Shown piece by piece: positions 1-10,784 of a stretch of DNA of 64,000 nucleotides (its first letter is position 1; every line of letters begins with the position of its first letter). Source of the DNA: Neostapfia colusana (lineage: Eukaryota; Streptophyta; Magnoliopsida; Poales; Poaceae); the NCBI GenBank assembly GCA_030760725.1, contig JASWHV010000002.1, positions 66,225,900-66,289,899 on the forward strand, given 5' to 3'. The notes beneath the pieces are model-generated. The model made no database searches and was not told where the DNA came from. It saw only the letters and a list, made by a program, of their open reading frames with translations. A program made the position numbers and the translations under genes.

Positions 1-715
1 AAGGAGTTACATCAAGTTTTAGTACTCTGGATTAAAACTTTCATGTTTTACAATGCAGTTGCTCATTTAGTGGGGTGTGACGCCGATGCATCACCAGATC
101 ATGTCGGTACTATGTTCCTCACAAAGAAAAACCTATACCGGACTTAGCCGGCTTCGTTAGTTCAGTGGCACTAAGCGTCTCTCACACACGGATACTACAC
201 GTATAATGTTTTGTGGTTAGACTACCAGCAAATAACTCATACAATCGTCAGACTCGGCTGCACACCGAGCCCGATATCCATACAGTTCTTACACCCGGCC
301 ATCATCACTCGCCTGGATGTTCTCAAGCCAAACACGTCTTGAGATATGTGTTCAAGTTACAGACCACGTGACGGAGTCTCCCAAATTGCCCAAGGCACAC
401 CAGGGACAGACGTTGCTCGAATACCCCAAACGAGATGAAGAGTCGTAGAGGATATTAAAGTGGGTCGGGTTACCTGCCACCCGTGGGGCTCCAAACCTTC
501 AGCTTATGCGCACTGGTGGACAGCGCTTACATGCACCCCCAAGACATAAAGCATCCCGAGATGCACAATTGTCCGACATAAGCAAATAGGTTAGTATGCC
601 ACTTTCTATACACTAATAACATCCTTATATGGGCTACTAACTTGTTCTTCACCAAATTTTTGAAATAGATGACCTTTGTAGTGCGTTAAACCTCAAGCGA
701 GCTCTGATACCACGT
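1..715 (-). mobile_element. E1 (family A) 5' leader between 5' LTR and gag
   Basis: Internal leader of a minus-strand family A element whose gag-pol lies off the left edge. Positions about 300-715 align with the leader of E4 (about 18977-19387), including the shared stretch around CTCAAGCCAAACACG. No coding region is seen. Unlike E4, the leader continues leftward past the point where E4 jumps into gag, so E1 does not share E4's deletion at that point. It ends at a primer-binding site three bases from the LTR. Confidence 0.8.
701..712 (-). promoter_or_regulatory. E1 primer-binding site (tRNA-iMet)
   Basis: On the minus strand this reads TGGTATCAGAGC, complementary to the 3' end of plant initiator tRNA-Met. 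It lies three bases inside the 5' LTR boundary at 716. It shows that the LTR starting at 716 is a 5' LTR in element sense and not a solo LTR. Confidence 0.85.
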
Positions 716-933
716 TGACGCGGCCACAACGGCCTTGTCGAGCCAGGATCACGCTGAGGGGTGCTTCGATGCACAGCACCAAATAACGCACATAAAATAT
801 ACAAAGCGGAAGCAAAGTTTTATTACCTAAACCAGTTTATGAACATTTTTACAACAAAATAAGTCCAGTCTACACTCACGGGCGTAGACTACACATCGAG
901 TTCACGTTCAGCCCGTGAACGTGTCCCCGCTAG

Positions 934-954
934 CACACACACACACACACACAC
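934..954. repeat. (CA)n microsatellite
   Basis: About ten CA units inside the E1 LTR. The E4 copies have only a short CACAC run at the matching place, so the tract expanded locally. Confidence 0.9.
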
Positions 955-2219
955 TAACACGGCAGCGTGCACGACTCCCACTCGACAGTGTTCCCCTCCT
1001 GGGGTTCCGTCTCCTCCTCGGGAGTCCCTTCCTCATAAACCCCTGCAAAAGCTTCAAACACAAGCAGTGAGCACGATGGCTCAGCAAGACTGACCCGTCT
1101 CTCCTATACATGAAACTTCTACATGAGCGATTTAGGGTACATGAGGTAAATAATCTGCAAAGGACTCGCCTAATTATTTGAACCTTACTTTCAAGTTTTA
1201 GCAGCAGGTTCTGAAGAACCTTACGCGAAGGCACATGAGAGAGCCGCAATCAAACAAGAAACACATTTCTCGCATGTACTTTGCCCAAAGTTGAAAAGAC
1301 CTTTAATTAGCTCTAAACTACAACGAGACATTAACAAGCAAAGTATATCCTTCAATTCAGCAAACTTTTAACATGTATATAGTATGTTCTTTCTACGTTA
1401 TGGTACAGTGAACAAGTGATACTCACTGACCGTGAGGGACGGTGATTATAATCGATTTACACCTGCAGGGTTACCCAAATAACCTGTCACGTACGTTCGT
1501 ACTCGACGTTGCCTACAGCAACCATCACGAACGTCGTACGCAACCACCTTTCACCCATCAGCCAAATATTGAACCGGTCCTATCGTCCCGAGCAAGAGGT
1601 CTCTGCGCGCGCATCCGCAGTGCCGCCAGCAAATTTACACCTAGAGCTCTCAACCTACCCTCTGAACGACAGGCAATGCCTCAATACCCAGCTACCCGAG
1701 TTACATCGGTTTCCCGGTTCCCATATAGCCGGTAGGTCTTCGGTACTGTTCTAGCTTGTTCAACAGGCCCGCACATGGCTCGATCCTCGATCAACACAAG
1801 TGGAGCTATAGCACCCAGGCCCCAAAGTCCTGCTGCCCTTACTCTCCGCTCGGTCTCATTTTTCTTGCCATGTGTTTCATTTTCTATTTTTACCCGAGCA
1901 ATGTGCCTCTAGCATATTCTCGCGAGTAGTTCCAACTACTCGACTTGTACCGAATCCTACACTATCTTAGCATTGCAGTAGCTATCGAGGTTGTCAAACC
2001 TAATCCCAACCCAGGGTTTTCTTGGCTATGCATTTGGGTTTCAAACAAGACTCTAATGCAAGAATTAAGTGGGTTCTTAAAGTAAGTTCTCAAAACAGTA
2101 AAAATTTGTAAAACGGGTTAGTGCAAACCGGAGCTTACCTTGCTGCTCTTGGTCATAGGCTAGTTGCTCCTCTGGAGTGATGAAGTCTAAGACTTCGGGT
2201 TCCTCCTCAACCTTAGCGG
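954..2219 (-). CDS. Candidate split LTR reading frame, E1 copy (family A)
   Basis: Two minus-strand exon-like blocks. Exon a is 2139-2219 (81 nt), after a TAG acceptor-like site and before a GTAAGC donor-like site. Exon b is 954-1042 (89 nt), after TTTTGCAG and ending in TAG. If spliced, exon a (phase 2 in, phase 1 out) and exon b keep one frame, rich in Glu and Gln with an EWE motif near the end. Compared with the E4 copy, exon a shows five silent changes and two conservative Val/Ile swaps, which suggests past selection on protein. No ATG is seen in frame, so the start is unknown. I do not recognise the product. Confidence 0.42.
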
Positions 2220-3893
2220 CTAAATATGAATAATACAAATATCTGTCAATTTAAATGCATTTGAATTGAATTTAAACTTGTGAAGACTATAAGTCTTACT
2301 AGACAGACCCACTGACTCTGAATTTTTTACTGCGTTTTGGTTACAACCTAAACAGAGACTTGGACAAGTTTCATTTGCAGCAAAGCTCATTTGAACTCTC
2401 AACAAATAATTATGTGCTTGGCCTTAAGTGGAGCTCCTAGGGTGTTCTAGGGACTTTCATGGAGCAGGCCATGACTTCCTGAAAACTAGATTTTCATAGA
2501 GTTCCAACAGAGTTGGTATCACTTAATTTGAATGTTCCTAGCTAAATATATGAGCTAAACAATTTCAAAGAAATTCTGAAAATGTTTCTGGACATTTTCT
2601 ATTTTCTCTGGAACAGTTTTATTAATCACACCATTAGGTGGATCAAATGAGCTCAAATGGATCTGAAATTTTTATGGTAGCTTAAGAATAATTTAGTGAA
2701 CATCCCAGCAAAATTTCAGAAATTTCCTCCAAAGGGTTCTCTAGTTAAAATTCTAAACATTTTACAATTTAAAGAATTAATTCTGGTGAACTAAGGATTT
2801 TCATGAAGTGAAACTTGATTTGCTGGAAAGTACTCAGAGAGCCGAATCGAACAAAATTTGGTTCACTCAATTTGGAGTTTTCTAGCCAAAGTTCTGTGGG
2901 TTTGAAGTTTGAACTAAAACTGAAAATCAGGAAATGTTTAAAACACTGCACGTGGGTCCCATCACAGTGCCTTCGTCTACCTCCCGCCAGCGCCCGAGCG
3001 CGCGACATCCAGCGATGGTGGCGCGGTTCGTTCTCGGCCGCTACTGCCTAATTTTTGATACGGTTTCTTCCTAGGTGACCCTTGGAGCATGGTGCACATG
3101 CCGGGCATCTTCTCAGACCTCGACATCACCGGAAACCTAGTCGGCGACGGTGGAGGCGAAAGAGGACCTCGGGTCCGACGGTGCTAGCTCGTCTCGGCAG
3201 TTAACATGATCAGCCAATGGGTCGCAAAGCACCACTGGGGCACGAGGAAGCTAACCCTGCCCTCCTCTTGGCCGGAGGTCACCGGGAAAGTAGACCTCAC
3301 CGGCGACCCGAGCCGTTTTCACCGGCGGTGGCTAAACTCCGGTGCTCTGCTAACTGGGTCAATCATCGCCGCTAGGATCTGGCTGAGGTGACCGTGAGGT
3401 GCTATCCTAGCTTCAGCTCGACCAAGATTACCAGTGATCAAGTGATCGAGATGAATTTTGAGTTTTGGTCCTCGGTGTTCTATACAGTGATCATCGTGAA
3501 AAATGGAAATTCCGGTTAACCGGCGCTAAGAGGGACCTAGGGAGTTCGGGGAGATCTATTAGACTTCGATGCTAACCTCAGAGACACGTTGGTCACGCTG
3601 GAGAAGCTTAGAGCTGCTCTGGCGATGGCGTCGAGTCGGAGGAGCTCTCAGGTAGACAGAGCGACGGAAGATCGGCTCGGACAGGCTCAACCAAAGCTGA
3701 TCACGAGCAGTTGAGGGCTGCAATACGTCGAGCAAGGACCGGCGGTGCCGTTTGTGGCCTCAGCTCGCTGTGGTAGGGACTGTGTTGGCTGGTTGACGGC
3801 GAGGTGATGCGGTGGAGCTGTGCGGCGATCAGCTCGGGTTTCTCAGCGCTGGAAACGTTGAGGCGGCGTGAAAACGGGTTGCTGCCGACGGCA

Positions 3894-6800
3894 TGTGGCG
3901 GACCGGAATCCGCTCATCCAGGATCGCAGAGGGTGGTGCCGCACGATGCGACACCCAACAGCAGACCTCATAAGGGTACATGGTATTACATAGAAAACAA
4001 ACTGAAACTGTACAAAGTTGTACACTGTTCAGTTACAAACTAAAGTATACATTACACAGCGAAAGTTTAGTTTGTACAACTCACGCCCGCCTATCTAGCA
4101 AAAGTCGGTTTCCCAGCCCTAGGGCAACCCACACTAGCTGCACTCTTCAGCTAAGCGCGGCGTGTATGGCTCCCACTCTGCTGTGGTCCCCGATGGAGGG
4201 TAACCCTCGCCGGTGGACTCGTAACCCGAGTCCGTGGGTGGCTCCTCACCTGAAAAAACACTTAAGCAGCAACCGTGAGCACGATGGCTCAACAAGACTT
4301 AACCGACTCACCTAGGCATGAAACTCTACATGTAGGATACAATGAACATGGGATGGTAAAATTTCAGCAAACGGACATGCCTATAGTTTATCCTTAGTTC
4401 ATCTTTTAGCCACAAGTTAACCGTTTATGAATCTGAAATTTAGTAAGCAATATTTGGTGGCACACATGTAACAATACAATTATATCATACAGCAGAATTT
4501 AATCATAGTATTTCATAATTTATCTACGTTACGACGCAGTGAACAAGGGGTACTCGTCACCGTGAGGGATGGCCAATCGACTCAATATACACCTGCAGGG
4601 ATACCCAAAGAGCACGTCACGTACACCCACCCGTGGAGCTGCACAGCATGCTCACTCGATGTCGTACGGGACAACCTTTCACCCAACAGCCCAAAAGTCG
4701 AACCGGTCGCACCGAAATGGACAGGAGGTTCCCTACACAGAGCATCTCTCTATGCCTGTTAGAGGATTTCCACCTTTCTTCCCTCAACCTACACCTACAA
4801 ATCGGTGTGCTATGCGTCGACGTCCGGAGGTTTAGGTTACATCGGTTTATCGGGGCCCATATATCCGATATGCCTTCGGTACGTTCAATACTTGCTCAGC
4901 AGGGCTGCACACAGATCAGTCCTCAATTGACACGGACAGGGCTGCGCACACAAGACTTCCTCTTGCTGCACCCTAGCCCCTGCCTAGTCTCATTTTCATT
5001 ACTAAAGTGATCTCACATCACTCGAACCAAACCCGTGTGTCCCAAGCCTAACTCGCGAGTAGATTCCAACTACTCGACTTGTACCGAAGTCCTATAAATC
5101 ATTAAGTATAGCCTGTCTACTCGAGGCCTTAGACACTACCCTCACTCTTATAGGAAAATTCTGGTTATGCAATTGGGTTTCATCCATCCTACACCTAATG
5201 CACATACATACTTCACACTAGACATGTAAACAAAGCAAAACTTTATTAAAAGGGTTAATGCAAACTGGGGCTTTCCTTGTTGCTGCTGGTCTGTGGATAG
5301 GTCTTCGTCCGGAAGAAGGAAGTTGAGCACTTCCGGAGTCTCCTCGCCTTCAGCGACTACATGTTAACCATATGCTATATGTCAATTTAAATGCAAATTG
5401 TAAACTTGAATCAGTAATTACTAGAACTCTAGCTAGCCCTCCCCCTTTGGCTCTGAAATTTTTATGGTGGCTTGGTATGGTCCTAACCAGAGTCTTGACC
5501 AAGTTTCATTTGAAACAAAGTTCATTTGAGCTTTGTACAAATAAAAGCCTACTTGGTCAATATTAGAGCCTCTAAGCAATTCCAAGGTTTTTCAAGGCTC
5601 CAACTATTATTTTCTGGAAACTAGAATTTGAGTTGGTTCTAATGGAATTGGTTTCATGTTATTTGAAGAATTCTATAGGAAGTTATGCCCTAAATAAGAT
5701 TTGAGAAAATCTGAAAAATGTTTCTGTACATTTTTCTATTTTCTCAGGGCAGTTCATTTAATCACACCATTAGGGGGACTAAATTAATTTGGATGAGTCT
5801 GAAAATTTTACTGTTATTCAAGGATTTTCCAATGAACCTCTCAGACAAATTTCAGAATTTTTCATGAAGTAATTCTCCAGATAAAATTCCTAACAGTTTG
5901 AACTTTAGGGATTTAATTATGGAAAACTGTTACGTTTCATGAGCTGAAATTGGTATTGCTGGAAAGTCCTCAAAATTCTTAGTTCATAAAAATTTGGTTC
6001 ACTGAATTTGGAGCTTCCTACACAAAGTTATGGATTTCTAAAGTTTGAGCTGAAACTGGAATTGTTTTGCTATTGAAAAAGAACCTGGGCCCACGCTTTA
6101 AATCCCAGCCAGTGAAACCCAAGGACACATGGGGTTACTGAGTTCCCACGGTGTGGCCACAAAAGATCAGCAGCCACAGAGGATCTCAGTTCAACCGCCG
6201 AGTGGCTGACAGGTGGGACCGGCACCTCTTCTTCAACCTCCAGCCCGCTTCTTCCCGCGCGCGCTCTCCTTGCCGGCAGTTTCTTCTCCCCCTCGGCCCC
6301 TCCCTCCTAGGACATCTCCCGGCCTGATTTTCACCGCCTAGGGGTTTTAAGGGTTGGGGAAGCCATTTCTGGGGTTTGTGTGAGCTCTAAAGGTCCGCAG
6401 AGGTCGGGCGACGGGCGGTGGCTTCGGATCAAGTCCGGCGACGTCGGACGTCCTCTCTGTCGACTGAAACTCGCGGCTTCTTTGTTCTAGAGCATAAGTG
6501 GCTCATGGCAAAGGATGTCATGTATGCTGAAGGTCTTGGAAACGGCTCCAAACACCATGTCACCGTGCGCCCTCGGCAGAAAAACTGGCGGCAGAGGATA
6601 AAACTTGAAGAACGCCGTCGTGGCTCAACGACTCTCATTTCTTTCCGGCCTCGGCAACTCGCACGGAGGTCTGTAGCCTAACCTATGACTAGAATGGCCA
6701 AAGAACCCATATGGGTGACGGATTTTGGAAGAATCTACCCCCACGGCCTAGGAACATGTCGTCGGCATTTTCCAAATTCCCGTGGCTCCCGTGGAGGAAT

Positions 6801-7625
6801 GGACTAGGGTTTTCGGCAGCGTGAAGAGGAGGAGTAGGCACACCTTTTTGCTGTTCAACACGGGGTGTGATGTGCTCTGTATCGCCGGGACGCTGAGGAG
6901 GCCCAGCGGCGGCTCAAACTGGAACTTCCGACGAAAGTTCTTGCTGTGCGCCACACACAGAGGGTGAGGGACCGGCTGAGAAACTCATGTGTGCAGCTGA
7001 CATGTGGGCCTCCCCTCTAATTTCTTTTTCCACTTTTTCATTTCTGTTTTTGCTGAATATATCCCCAGATACTCACCATTGAATGAGAGACTTAGCCCCC
7101 AAGTCTTGGTTTGAATTTGAGTTCTCAAATTTGAACTTTTGTTTGGCTAAATTTGCTTCAATATTAAACTGAAATTCAAATTCAGTTTTGAATTCTTGCA
7201 AATTTAGCTCCCGACAAGATGAAGTCCAATAGGGATGAAAATTGGTGGACTAACTTAGAAAAATGTGCTGAGTTTGAATATGAAGCTAACTTTTGAATTT
7301 AAGTGATGAAAGTTGCTGCAATTTGAATTTACATTCAAATCGGCCTCTTCTTCAAATGCCTTCAAAAGTGCCTCAAAAAGTATTGGATTTGCATGAAACA
7401 TGGCCTGAACCTTTCCAATACTTTTTATGTTCTAGGGGTGAGCTCAACCTCTCATGTTCATGTGTAGGAATCCTACTTTGTGAAAGTTAGGGCTTTCCCC
7501 TCTAATCACTTTTTTGATGGAGGTTACATGCTCTTCATAATTCTTCACAAGATATCCACAACAAAAACTGTGGTGTTGTGAGGTGATGAAAAGTTTTTGC
7601 AAGTCCCTTTTCTTGGGCTCTTACA
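3894..7625 (-). mobile_element. E2: solo LTR of family B
   Basis: A 3732-bp LTR with no internal region, inserted in the E1 LTR. It starts TGTGGCGGACCGG and ends CTCTTACA, matching in reverse complement the two ends of the E6 LTRs (4069 bp). The flanking target duplication is CGGCA at 3889-3893 and 7626-7630. The perfect duplication around one LTR indicates LTR-LTR recombination that removed the interior. It is much more diverged from the E6 LTRs than those are from each other. Confidence 0.93.
4157..5356 (-). pseudogene. Split LTR reading frame, E2 copy (family B), decayed
   Basis: Exon a (5276-5356) and exon b (upper end 4249) match those of E6. Within the shared codons of exon b most changes are silent; one is Glu to Gly. 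Exon a carries one in-frame codon gain. The donor after exon a reads GAAAGC instead of GT or GC, and the TGA ending exon b in E6 has become TTA, so this copy is probably no longer functional. Confidence 0.4.
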
Positions 7626-7876
7626 CGGCAGCTCGAAGATATATAGCTGGGGACGTCGGTTTGGGGCTCTGATCAGCGACCAGGAGGTGGCATCGGTCGG
7701 CAATCGCCGTGGCGCTCACGCGGTCACGCGCAAGAACCGAGCTGCGGTGACTTCAGTCAGTTAAAACACTGGTGAGGCTGACATGTGGGTCCCACTCCGG
7801 TTTTAACCTCTGAAATTGATTTTTTCCCACTGCTCTAAACAGTAGAGACCCAAATAACCTTAGTCATTTGAAATAT

Positions 7877-10784
7877 TGTCACACCCGGTTTTTCCGAAGA
7901 AACAACCAAGTGATTATCACATGTATGCCAGGATCATTTTCTCATACATGTGATGACAAATAGTGAAGCATCATTTATTACAAGCCAGGTGTCGAATATA
8001 AATAAGTCTTACATCGCAAATGTCTCAATGGACACTAATGCTTCATCACAAGTAAATAAACTAGCAGCGGAATATTATTCTTTAGGGCTCCATCACAGGC
8101 GTTGCCCGGGGGTCTTCATGAACCTAAAAACCTTCCTCGGGTCCAAAGTCTTGGTCATTATACACCACCTCATTATCTTGACCTGAGCAGCAATATAAAC
8201 CAACAAATATGCAAGGTTGAGTACCAATGGTACTCAGCAAGTGTGGGAAAATTATATCATGCATGGCTAGAACAAGGAAAGGTTGAACTCATGGTTAAAG
8301 CACTACGCAATTAATACCTATCACCTTAGCTTATTAAGCACCTACATTACTACACAGGTGAAATGGTCCCAATCTCCCATCCTATCATCATAATCCAATA
8401 ACCATAACATCATTTCCAATGTTAAGCTCCCCGCTTAACTTCCAAAACCATCAATCCTCTAATCATGAATAAGTCCGGGCCGCTCTTAACCGTGAGCACG
8501 GCTGTCAAGACAGTTTTGACTCTGCAGAGTTTGTACCACTGTACCCACAAGTAGTGATTTCATCCCCCGTTGCCGGGTGGACTAAAAGAACCTCCATTAT
8601 GCCAGTGGCTACGTTCCACATTCACACTTCCCAGGTGTGCAGCCAGGAGATCACTACAAAGCCTTTACAAAGGGATTCCCGACGAGCGTGGGCCCACTGA
8701 GGTTTCACCCCTAACAGCATACAAGAGGCTCCAACCCCGCTGCAGTGGCCCCCTCTTGAGCCTTGCGGTTCATATGGTAGTCCAGCTGACACCTACTCCC
8801 CGCACCATCCAGCACACCCATACTACGCCGGGGATACACCTAATTAATTGGCCAAGCTGCCCCATCTCAGCATGTGGTTGGCACTGTAAAGCCGGGTTAC
8901 ATGCTCCATGAACCGGTCCTTAGGATCCAGGCAAGTACTAAACACAAACCCAAGTCTCGTGCACCCAGCACACAACCAAAACATCCAACTTGCCTTAATC
9001 CCTACCTCTACATAACTCACAATGTCTTATTCAAGAGTATGGTAATATAAACTGATGATCTCATTTCCCAAATATCCCATTCTAAGCATGGCTAAGCAAA
9101 TGCATGTAAATAAATGACATGACAAATTAAATCCCAACCCAAGCTTCAAGGAAACAAGGTAATGCAATTCCAGGGAAACTTCCTAGCATGGGTTTCATAT
9201 TTAACTTGACAATGCAAATAATTCTATCTACACATCCTAGCATAGGATCAAAGTGGTCAAGGACACTTGCCTCCTTCTTGCTGCTCTTGAAATTGGTAGT
9301 CCTGGTCTTGGAAAGGGTTAACTTGCTCTTGAGCAGGTTCTACTTCATACCATCACACACAGCAAAAGAAAAACAACAACCATAAGACATAGTTCACACT
9401 TCTACTTCATACAAACCACACATTTCATATTTATGAAATTCATTCACCCTTATATGTGTTGCGGTTACTTTATATGTGTTAAGTTGTGGCTTGCATGCAC
9501 TTTTAACCATGTATATATGATTCCTACTTTTGTGTCCACATTTATACTTGCATACAATGTGCCTTCACAACTTCTATCAACCCTAAACTGAATTCTTTGT
9601 ATTTTAGAAACTCCATTTATCATTTACTAGTTTCTATATGTTCAGATTTATATTCCTATGCATAATTGTGTATTTTATTATTAAATTAGTAATACACATC
9701 ACCTAAACAGATTAGGTTCTGGTCCTAAATAATTTAAAATCATATTTTGACCTTGGCTTCTGATGTATACTATTTCATAATTATTTTCCCTATTTTTCTA
9801 TAGCTATTCTTTACTTAAAAATGTGTCCCTATACTAATAAATGTGAATAATAGTTGAAACAGATTCATTTCAGCCCAAAAATATATTTTTATCTCACTCC
9901 AAAGTTTTCTAAGTACTGAGAAAGTTTTTAATTAATTTTTACAATTATGTTTGTCCCCCTTTTAAATTTTTAAACACTAGTTACATATTCAATTTTCTAA
10001 ATCAAATACTAAACAGGGTAAAAAAAGTAAACTCACCCATCACAGGGTCTATAATATTATTTTCATAATTTCCAGGGGTCTAGCTACACTTAACCGAGGT
10101 GTTTTTCTTAATTTCTATTAAGTCCAGGGGCTAAAACTGTTTTTTAAATGAATTTACATGATTTTCTGAAGTTCCAGGGGCTAGATCTGAAGTTTCCGGG
10201 GCTAGCTCTCAATTCCAGAGAACCCCAGGGGGTAGCACGTAAGAATTCCAGTCTTTATAATGCGGGGCTGACGTGGACCGTCCGATTTTAAACCGACGGC
10301 TGAGATTATAACATCGAACCGGTACGCGGGGTTTTAAAGTCTACCGTGCGATTTAAAATAAACGGCGCACAAGCGGCCACGTCGCTCTGATCGAGAGCGG
10401 GCGGCGCTGCCGGCGGCGCACGGCGGCGGGAAGCGGCGATCTCGCTGGAAAGTTTCGGATCCGCGAGAATTCTGCCTAGAACTGTGATCTTATGGCCTAG
10501 ATCGGTAGAGGGGAGGTCAGGGATCTCACCTCGGGGGTTTTCTCGAGCTCGGGGGTCCTGGAAAGTGCTCGGCGGCGAGGTCCGAGGCAAAACCACGGCG
10601 AAGCTCGTCGGCGCTGAGTTTACACCGTAAGTCTTCGGGTTTTCTGCTCCTGCAAAGTTCCCCGGAGGCGGTGGATCAAAACCAGCGAGTTAGATCAGAG
10701 TTTCCGAGCTTAGATCGGCCAGAATTCACCGGCGAAGTCTCGGTGCTCACCGGAGTGAAAATCGGCGATCGCGTGAGGAAAACT
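7877..10784 (-). repeat. E3 3' LTR, first part
   Basis: Matches 29699-32606 of the 5' LTR almost base for base and starts TGTCACACCCGG. It is broken at 10784 by E4; the rest of the LTR is at 23440-23885. The region 9400-10250 is AT-rich and the part near 10280-10780 is GC-rich. No gene is seen apart from the split reading frame listed separately. Confidence 0.95.
8124..9339 (-). CDS. Candidate split LTR reading frame, E3 3' LTR copy (family C)
   Basis: Exon a is 9271-9339 (69 nt), after a TAG acceptor-like site and followed by a GC-type donor (GCAAGTG). Exon b is 8124-8182 (59 nt), after TTGCTGCTCAG and ending in TAG. Phases are the same as in families A and B (2 in, 1 out, then stop), although the residues differ: exon a is Gln/Asp-rich and exon b is acidic. 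The codons just inside exon a resemble the last codons of the extra ORF at 28703-29482 (both encode EPAQE). No in-frame ATG is visible. Confidence 0.42.

Noticed and set aside
908..1249. 113-codon frame with a CVCVC stretch
   Set aside because: It reads through the (CA)n tract and the antisense/alternate frame of exon b; it is not present as such in the E4 copies.
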